Assembly: GCA_002317135.1 (NCBI GenBank)
Contig: DCIX01000030.1
Coordinates: 1-37,298, forward strand
From: Bacteroidales bacterium UBA1715
GTDB taxonomy: Bacteria; Bacteroidota; Bacteroidia; Bacteroidales; UBA1715
DNA: 37,298 nucleotides
Direction of reading: 5' to 3'
Shown here: positions 30,715 through 36,120 of the stretch, piece after piece
Numbering within the stretch: the first letter of the stretch is position 1
How the letters are laid out: each line of letters opens with the position of its first letter
Translations under genes and position numbers: made by a program
Notes under the pieces: model-generated
The model's input: the letters and a program-made list of their open reading frames with translations, nothing else
Told to the model about the DNA's origin: nothing
Databases searched by the model: none

Positions 30715-32805
30715 TTAATTGTTTTTATTTATAATCGTTTCTGCAATATTTGCTGGAACTTGTTCAAAATGGTCAAATTCCATTGTTGAAGTAGCACGAC
30801 CTGAAGTAATTGTACGAAGATCTGTTACATAACCGAACATTTCTGCAAGAGGAACAAATGCTTTAACAACGCTTGCATTGTTTCTTGAATCCATACCGCG
30901 AATTTGACCACGACGTTTGTTCAAGTCACCTACAACATCACCCATAGATTCTTCTGGAGTAACGACTTCTACTTTCATGATAGGTTCCAAAATCTTTGGA
31001 GCAGCTTTCTTACAAGCTTCTTTGTAACCCATCTTAGCACATAGTTCGAATGACAATGCATCAGAGTCAACAGGGTGGAAAGAACCATCCATAACTTGAA
31101 CCTTCATTGATTCAACTGGATAACCTGCTAACACACCATTTTCCATTGCAGCTTTGAAACCTTTTTCGATAGCAGGAATGAATTCCTTAGGAATGTTACC
31201 ACCTTTAACATAGTCTTCGAATTGCAAGCCTTCTTTACCTTCATCAGCTGGACCGATTTTGAATGCGATATCAGCAAACTTACCACGACCACCAGATTGT
31301 TTTTTGAAGACTTCTCTATGTTCTACTTCTACTGTGATAGATTCTTTATAATTAACTTGAGGAGCACCTTGGCTACATTCTACATGGAATTCACGTTTCA
31401 AACGGTCCATAATGATATCCAAGTGTAATTCACCCATACCACTGATAACTGTTTGGCCTGTTTCTTGATCTGTCTTAACAGTGAATGTAGGGTCTTCTTC
31501 TGCCAATTTTGCAAGAGCGATACCCATTTTATCAACATCAGCTTTTGTTTTTGGTTCAACAGCCAAACCGATAACTGGATCTGGGAATGTCATTGATTCA
31601 AGTACGATTGGTGCGTTTTCATCACAAAGTGTATCACCAGTCTTAATATCTTTGAAACCTACACCAGCAGCAATATCACCACCTTCGATAAATTCGATTG
31701 GGTTTTGTTTGTTTGCGTGCATTTGGTAGATACGAGAGATACGCTCTTTTGCACCACTTCTTGTATTGTAAACATAAGAACCTGCATCCAAGTGACCTGA
31801 ATATACACGGAAATAGCACAAACGTCCTACAAATGGGTCTGTTGCAATCTTAAATGCCAAAGCACAGAATGGATCTTCCACACCTGGTTTGCGACGAACT
31901 TTTTCATCTGTATTAGGGTTTGTACCTTCGATAAATTCTTTATCAAGTGGACTAGGAAGTAATTCCATTACATAGTTCAACATTTCTTGAACACCTTTAT
32001 TCTTGAAAGAAGAACCACACAACATAGGAATTACCTTGTTAGCGATACAAGCTTTGCGAAGAGCTGAAAGGATTTCTTCTTCTGTAATAGAATCTGGATC
32101 TTCGAAGAATTTTTCCATTAAAGTATCATCGAATTCTGATACAGATTCAAGAAGTTTTTCTCTCCATTCTGCAACTTCATCTTTCATATCGTCTGGAATT
32201 GGAACTTCAGTATAAGTCATACCTTGGTCAGCTTCATTCCAAACCATACCGATACCTTTTACTAAGTCAACAACACCCTTGAAGCTATCTTCAGCACCAA
32301 TTGGCAATTGTAGAGGAACAGCATTACCACCAAGCATTTCACGAACTTGTTTGCACACGTTCAAGAAATCAGCACCTTGACGGTCCATTTTGTTTACGAA
32401 ACCTAGACGAGTTACATTGTATCCATCTGCCAAGCGCCAGTTTGTTTCTGATTGAGGTTCAACACCATCAACAGCAGAGAACAAGAATACAAGACCATCA
32501 AGAATACGTAAAGAACGGTTTACTTCAGCTGTGAAGTCAACGTGTCCCGGAGTATCGATAATGTTAATTTTATATTGGTTTCCTTTATATTTCCAGAAAC
32601 AAGTAGTTGCTGCAGAACAGATAGTGATACCACGTTCTTGTTCTTGAGCCATCCAGTCCATTGTTGCAGCACCATCGTGTACTTCACCAATTTTATGGTT
32701 TACACCAGTATAGTAAAGAATACGTTCTGTAGTGGTAGTTTTACCTGCATCGATGTGAGCAGCGATACCAATGTTTCTTGTATAATGTAAATCAAGTTTT
32801 GCCAT
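30715..32805 (-). CDS. fusA: Elongation factor G
   Basis: This encodes 696 residues. GTPase motifs are AHIDAGKTTTTERIL (G1), QERGIT in switch I, DTPGHVDF (G3) and NKMDRQGAD (G4), followed by domains II-V, including GMGELHLDIIMDRLKREFHV and the C-terminal RGQIRGMDSRNNASVVKAFV. EF-G drives translocation and, with RRF, recycling. It lies 12 bases after rpsG and 11 before rpsJ. Length and domain order are normal. Confidence 0.98.
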   Translation of the reverse strand: MAKLDLHYTRNIGIAAHIDAGKTTTTERILYYTGVNHKIGEVHDGAATMDWMAQEQERGITICSAATTCFWKYKGNQYKINIIDTPGHVDFTAEVNRSLRILDGLVFLFSAVDGVEPQSETNWRLADGYNVTRLGFVNKMDRQGADFLNVCKQVREMLGGNAVPLQLPIGAEDSFKGVVDLVKGIGMVWNEADQGMTYTEVPIPDDMKDEVAEWREKLLESVSEFDDTLMEKFFEDPDSITEEEILSALRKACIANKVIPMLCGSSFKNKGVQEMLNYVMELLPSPLDKEFIEGTNPNTDEKVRRKPGVEDPFCALAFKIATDPFVGRLCYFRVYSGHLDAGSYVYNTRSGAKERISRIYQMHANKQNPIEFIEGGDIAAGVGFKDIKTGDTLCDENAPIVLESMTFPDPVIGLAVEPKTKADVDKMGIALAKLAEEDPTFTVKTDQETGQTVISGMGELHLDIIMDRLKREFHVECSQGAPQVNYKESITVEVEHREVFKKQSGGRGKFADIAFKIGPADEGKEGLQFEDYVKGGNIPKEFIPAIEKGFKAAMENGVLAGYPVESMKVQVMDGSFHPVDSDALSFELCAKMGYKEACKKAAPKILEPIMKVEVVTPEESMGDVVGDLNKRRGQIRGMDSRNNASVVKAFVPLAEMFGYVTDLRTITSGRATSTMEFDHFEQVPANIAETIINKNN

Positions 32806-32817
32806 CTTTCGCTAATA

Positions 32818-33294
32818 TTAAAATCTAAAGTGAGAGAATGCTTTGTTTGCTTCAGCCATTCTGTGAGTTTCATCTTTCTTTTTGAAAGCTCCACCTTCTT
32901 CATTGAAGGCAGCCAAAATTTCAGCAGCTAATTTGTCTTTCATTGAATGACCTGCTCTTTTGCGTGCATACAAAATCAAGTTCTTCATTCCGATTGATTG
33001 ACGACGAGCTGGGCGGATTTCAGAAGGAATCTGGAATGTAGCACCACCTACACGACGGCTTTTTACCTCTACCAATGGAGTAACATTGTCTAAGGCTTTT
33101 TTCCATACGTCTAATGCAGACATTTCTGGAGTTTGTTTCTTTTCTTCAACGATATCTAACGTATCATAAAAAATTTCGTATGCGATGCTTTTTTTACCAT
33201 CTAACATAAGATTATTTACGAACTTCGTTACATCCACGTCCCCAAACTTAGGATCTGGAAGAATTACTCGTTTTTTTGGTTTACTCTTTCTCAT
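32818..33294 (-). CDS. rpsG: 30S ribosomal protein S7
   Basis: This encodes 158 residues. Motifs are RKSKPKKRVILPDPKFGDVD, VTKFVNNLMLDGKKSIAYEI, VEVKSRRVGGATFQIPSEIR, PARRQSIGMKNLILYARKRA and the C-terminal THRMAEANKAFSHFRF. S7 organises the 30S head at the E site and is the repressor of the str operon in E. coli. It lies 19 bases after rpsL. Confidence 0.98.
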   Translation of the reverse strand: MRKSKPKKRVILPDPKFGDVDVTKFVNNLMLDGKKSIAYEIFYDTLDIVEEKKQTPEMSALDVWKKALDNVTPLVEVKSRRVGGATFQIPSEIRPARRQSIGMKNLILYARKRAGHSMKDKLAAEILAAFNEEGGAFKKKDETHRMAEANKAFSHFRF

Positions 33295-33313
33295 TGAAAA
33301 TGCTTATTAAAGA

Positions 33314-33697
33314 TTATTTTTTATTTTCTTTTGGACGTTTTGCTCCGTATTTAGAGCGAGATTGCAATCTTCCTTCTACACCAGAAGAATCTAATGCACC
33401 TCTTACTAAGTGATAACGAACACCTGGTAAATCTTTAACACGACCACCACGTACTAATACGATAGAGTGTTCTTGAAGCTTGTGACCTTCTCCTGGGATG
33501 TAAGCGTTCACCTCTTTTCCGTTTGTTAAACGAACACGGGCAACCTTACGCATTGCAGAATTAGGTTTCTTAGGTGTAGTTGTGTAAACACGAACGCAAA
33601 CACCTCTTTTCTGTGGGCATGAATCCAAAGCCGGAGACTTACTTTTGTCTACGATTTCGTTTCTACCTTTTCTTACTAACTGCTGAATTGTAGGCAT
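33314..33697 (-). CDS. rpsL: 30S ribosomal protein S12
   Basis: This encodes 127 residues from ATG at 33697 (MPTIQQLVRKGRNEIVDKSK). The longer in-frame start at 33778 is rejected because a perfect -7 promoter box at 33751-33758 lies between them. Conserved decoding-centre segments are TTTPKKPNSAMRKVARVRLT (Lys43) and RGGRVKDLPGVRYHLVRGAL (Lys88, Asp89). Lys at 43 and 88 is the wild-type, streptomycin-sensitive configuration. It is the first gene of the 32-gene superoperon and lies directly downstream of the DGR. Confidence 0.97.
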   Translation of the reverse strand: MPTIQQLVRKGRNEIVDKSKSPALDSCPQKRGVCVRVYTTTPKKPNSAMRKVARVRLTNGKEVNAYIPGEGHKLQEHSIVLVRGGRVKDLPGVRYHLVRGALDSSGVEGRLQSRSKYGAKRPKENKK

Positions 33698-33750
33698 ATT
33701 ACTTATTATTTGTTTATTATTAGATATACTTTTCCCTATAAATCGGGATG

Positions 33751-33784
33751 CAAAAGTAGTTATTTTTTTGAAATACAATACAAA
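33751..33784 (-). promoter_or_regulatory. Promoter of the ribosomal superoperon
   Basis: On the minus strand TACTTTTG (33758-33751) matches TAnnTTTG exactly and a TTTG (33784-33781) lies 22 bases upstream. Transcription would begin near 33744, leaving a leader of about 45 bases before rpsL. It lies between the reverse transcriptase stop (33885) and rpsL, so the ribosomal operon does not depend on the DGR for expression. Confidence 0.7.
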
Positions 33785-33849
33785 AAGGAAGATTTTTTTT
33801 AATTGATAATTTATTGAATGATTAATGATTAATTTTTCCGTCGTCCGTC

Positions 33850-33873
33850 GGGGCAGGGCTCTGCTCTGCCCTG
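33850..33873. other. GC-rich hairpin between the reverse transcriptase and rpsL
   Basis: GGGCAGGGC (33851-33859) can pair with GCTCTGCCC (33863-33871) around TCT, with one G-T pair. This GC-rich patch (with CGTCGTCCGTCGG before it) stands out in AT-rich surroundings 14 bases past the reverse transcriptase stop. No T tract follows on the minus strand, so it is not a classic terminator. It may be a dispersed repeat or an RNA 3'-end structure. Confidence 0.5.
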
Positions 33874-33884
33874 AAAACAGAAAT

Positions 33885-35075
33885 TTATTTCAAAACAAAC
33901 AACAAACCATTTCTCGAAAAAATTCCATACGTCCAAAAAAAATTTTTGTCCAAAAACATTTCCTTACGCAAGGAATACGATGAATAATGTGAAAATATAC
34001 CCAAATACGAATTCAGCCGAGCACGAATACTATATGGATTTTTCTCACGAAACAATGTCGGTAGTTTTTTATTCATTCTATGCAGGCATTGGTTGCTCAC
34101 GTATTTCCGATGTGGTTTCAAATAAGCACCTAGGAATTCAACTCCATACCAGGAACTTCTGATGACAGTTTTTCCATCGTGTAAAGACAAAAATAAAGTT
34201 CCATTCAAAAAGGAACGAACTTGTTCTATCAATAAACGAAGCCATTGCTTGTCTATACTCACAACATAGAAATCATCGACATAGCGACCATAACGATGGC
34301 ATTTCAGTGTTCGCTTCATAAATTCATCTAATTCCCCAAGATAAACATTACTAAACAACTGCGAGGTTAGATTTCCTATCGGCAAGCCACAACCTTCGGG
34401 AGAGCAAAACAAACTTTTTGCAGCGGGCAAGCTATCCCAATCACTTATCTTACCTTTACGTCTGCAATTTCCAACCGGATTGAGCAAGACAATTTCTCTG
34501 GTCAGATATTCAATAAAATCAAAATCAAGCACATCGTTCCAACATTGTTTTTCCTTTTTTGAAATTCTATGAAATTGCATCATACGAAGTTTCTTCAGAC
34601 AAATTTCCAACAACAATTGTCGGTTTATATGCATAAAATAGCCTTGAATATCCATTTTTAGAACATAGCACGTTTCCGTGTAATTCAACGACTCTTGCCG
34701 TATATGCTGTTCCAAGCGATTGATTCCATAATGAGTGCCACGTCCCTTAATACAACTATACGAATCTTGTATAAAAGTGCGTTCAAACAATTCGTGTACG
34801 TAGTTGTAGTACAAATGATGAACCACCCTATCACGGAAATCGGCAGCGAAGACCTCTCGTTTTTTGGGATCTTCTATAATAAAACACGTTGAAGGCTGTG
34901 CCTTGTAAGTTCTTGTAAACAAATCGTGGGCAAGTTCCCGCAGGTTCTGCTCCATATATTTCTCGAAACGGACTTGGTAGGACTTTTTGCGTTTATGACG
35001 CCGGGCATCGAAATATGCTTGATGCAAATCGAACAATAATTGTTCGTAAGAAAGATTAAAAGGAGGTTTTTCCAT
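33885..35075 (-). CDS. DGR-type reverse transcriptase
   Basis: This encodes 396 residues. Reverse-transcriptase blocks in order: KKREVFAADFRDRVVHHLYY (about 70-90), YSCIKGRGTHYGI, VLKMDIQGYFMHI (catalytic Asp), GLPIGNLTSQLFSNVYL (Gln239) and the catalytic YVDD at 265-268. The IGxxxSQ form of block 4, rather than the QGxxxSP of many other families, is a DGR hallmark. There is no maturase, protease, RNase H or endonuclease domain. The enzyme is expected to copy the template repeat, just upstream (20 bases from TR end to ATG), into cDNA with errors at adenines. Co-directional with the accessory and target genes. Confidence 0.95.
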   Translation of the reverse strand: MEKPPFNLSYEQLLFDLHQAYFDARRHKRKKSYQVRFEKYMEQNLRELAHDLFTRTYKAQPSTCFIIEDPKKREVFAADFRDRVVHHLYYNYVHELFERTFIQDSYSCIKGRGTHYGINRLEQHIRQESLNYTETCYVLKMDIQGYFMHINRQLLLEICLKKLRMMQFHRISKKEKQCWNDVLDFDFIEYLTREIVLLNPVGNCRRKGKISDWDSLPAAKSLFCSPEGCGLPIGNLTSQLFSNVYLGELDEFMKRTLKCHRYGRYVDDFYVVSIDKQWLRLLIEQVRSFLNGTLFLSLHDGKTVIRSSWYGVEFLGAYLKPHRKYVSNQCLHRMNKKLPTLFREKNPYSIRARLNSYLGIFSHYSSYSLRKEMFLDKNFFWTYGIFSRNGLLFVLK

Positions 35076-35095
35076 AATTGATTAGTAAGTGCTAC

Positions 35096-35279
35096 AACTG
35101 CGCACAAGACGCACAGATTGACCGTTGTTGCGGTTGTTGTTGTTCATGTTGGCATTGTCGCTGTTGAAGTTCAGGTAGTTCGCGTTGTTGTCGTTAGCCG
35201 TAGACGACCAGTAGTTCCCGTAGGAACCCACGTTATTCACGTCCGTACCGTTGCGGTTGCCAGCAGCAGGAAGAAAAAC
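35096..35279 (-). repeat. DGR template repeat (TR)
   Basis: This 184-nt non-coding copy aligns to the target gene's 3' end at 36126-36300. By hand count its coding strand has 51 adenines. Read in the target's frame it contains 17 AAC and 2 AAT codons, the usual TR design in which A-mutation of AAC yields many residues but no stop codon. The 23 nt nearest the reverse transcriptase (35096-35118) are identical to the VR end and would be the IMH-like sequence. It has 9 nt (35233-35241) missing from the VR. Four further bases (35092-35095) match after a one-base gap. Confidence 0.95.
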
Positions 35280-35289
35280 ATTTTGTGAC

Positions 35290-35381
35290 GATAGTCTCTG
35301 TTACCCATACGAAAAAGAATATTCTAAGACAAGCCATTTCGTATTACCGTTTTTTCACGCATTTCTTGCGAGCAGACTATC
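35290..35381 (-). other. Nested stem-loop structure just upstream of the TR
   Basis: An outer inverted repeat GATAGTCT (35290-35297) / AGACTATC (35374-35381) encloses two hairpins: ATACGAAA (35307-35314) / TTTCGTAT (35337-35344), whose loop holds the palindrome GAATATTC, and a small CGCA/TGCG hairpin (35358-35370). As RNA this is a three-way-junction-like element ending 10 nt before the TR. The rest of the 35280-35462 stretch is AT-rich without a gene; no convincing promoter box was found in it. Confidence 0.6.
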
Positions 35382-35462
35382 TTTGAATTTACCATTTTAG
35401 GAAGAATCCTCCTTTATTTATAGACGACGTATACAATACACCACTACATTATTTTTAACCTT

Positions 35463-35999
35463 CTACACCAATTTCGCCAATTGCTGTTTTACATCGGAAA
35501 GGAACGTAACACTTTCAATAAGCGATTTGTTTTCGATTGGGAAAGCAAGTATTTGTTGCATTATAGATGTGAGTGTTGGTTGTTGTACACTTGCAACTGT
35601 TCCTTCCTGCTTCTTTTTTGAAGACGATTCTGAAAGCGGAATTTCTTGTTTCCATTTCTCAAATTCAGATTGCATTGCAGTTACATCCATATCATCGGAA
35701 AGAAGCGACGGAGAAATCTCCAAATGAATTGTTCCATCGGTGTCGAAATAATGAGACGAACCTTCGGGAATGTGTTTTACAAAACTTGATGACGGACAAC
35801 CAATGTGAACAAAACTCTGTTCCAAAGACTTAACCTTGCGGTGTGTTGGTTTGAAATCGGACACATAGCGACACCAAAGCCACGCACTCCGCTCGTACGC
35901 ACGCAGGAATGAACCCTCGGGATAGAGATGCACTGTGCGATAATCCTGCATTGTTTCACGCAAGCCTTCTGCTTTTATTATATCTTGTAGTTGTGCCAT
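35463..35999 (-). CDS. DGR-associated accessory protein of unknown function
   Basis: This encodes 178 residues with no signal peptide or membrane segment. The N-terminal part (about 20-75) is distinctive: YRTVHLYPEGSFLRAYERSA, WLWCRYVSDFKPTHRKVKSL, then FVHIGCPSSSFVKHIPEG. A hydrophilic Ser/Gln-rich linker and a C-terminal amphipathic helix pair (about 135-178) follow. I recall similar small proteins beside Bacteroides DGR reverse transcriptases, but cannot check this here. It is not obviously Avd, whose four-helix bundle is smaller and more basic. The position between target and TR suggests a role in TR-RNA binding or retrohoming. Its ATG lies just past a terminator. Confidence 0.75.
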   Translation of the reverse strand: MAQLQDIIKAEGLRETMQDYRTVHLYPEGSFLRAYERSAWLWCRYVSDFKPTHRKVKSLEQSFVHIGCPSSSFVKHIPEGSSHYFDTDGTIHLEISPSLLSDDMDVTAMQSEFEKWKQEIPLSESSSKKKQEGTVASVQQPTLTSIMQQILAFPIENKSLIESVTFLSDVKQQLAKLV

Positions 36000-36013
36000 A
36001 GTATTCAGTATTA

Positions 36014-36078
36014 AAAAATCAGTGAAAGGCGGTTTGGTGCCGCTTGTGGCGGCTTGTACCCGCCTTTCGCTGATTTTT
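36014..36078 (-). terminator. Branched strong terminator between the DGR target and accessory genes
   Basis: AAAAATCAGTGAAAGGCGG (36014-36032) pairs with CCGCCTTTCGCTGATTTTT (36060-36078) over 19 positions with one mismatch. Inside, GCCGC/GCGGC (36039-36043 and 36049-36053) forms a second stem. On the minus strand a run of six T follows and the accessory ATG comes 13 bases later. A/T tracts on both sides make it potentially bidirectional. Confidence 0.8.
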
Positions 36079-36083
36079 AGACA

Positions 36084-36101
36084 GGGCGTATGAATACGCC
36101 C
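36084..36101 (-). other. DGR homing-site hairpin downstream of the VR
   Basis: GGGCGTA (36084-36090) pairs perfectly with TACGCCC (36095-36101) around a 4-nt loop (TGAA on plus, TTCA on minus). It lies 20 nt past the target gene's stop codon. Other DGRs have a short GC-rich hairpin or cruciform with a tetraloop just downstream of the VR that is needed for efficient homing. The stem length, loop size and position fit that element. Confidence 0.75.
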
Positions 36102-36120
36102 GTACTAGGGATGGTAAATT

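Noticed and set aside
33698..33778. N-terminal extension of S12.
   Set aside because: The region holds the promoter, and family members start at MPTIQQL.
33885..35075. Group II intron or retron reverse transcriptase.
   Set aside because: There is no maturase or endonuclease domain, no intron RNA structure was seen, and block 4 reads IGNLTSQ. The TR/VR pair settles the DGR assignment.
35096..35279. Could be a decayed duplicate of the target gene's 3' end or a GTT-type microsatellite.
   Set aside because: Differences from the target occur only at coding-strand adenines, and the copy lies in the exact TR position before a DGR reverse transcriptase. A decaying duplicate or microsatellite would not show this.
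35096..35279. CRISPR array suggested by repeated GTT/GTTGTT units.
   Set aside because: There are no regularly spaced identical repeats with unique spacers, and no cas genes in the window.
35280..35330. Short minus-strand reading frame starting just before the TR and running into it out of the target frame.
   Set aside because: It is about 23 codons with no similarity to anything recognised; the structured RNA explanation is better.
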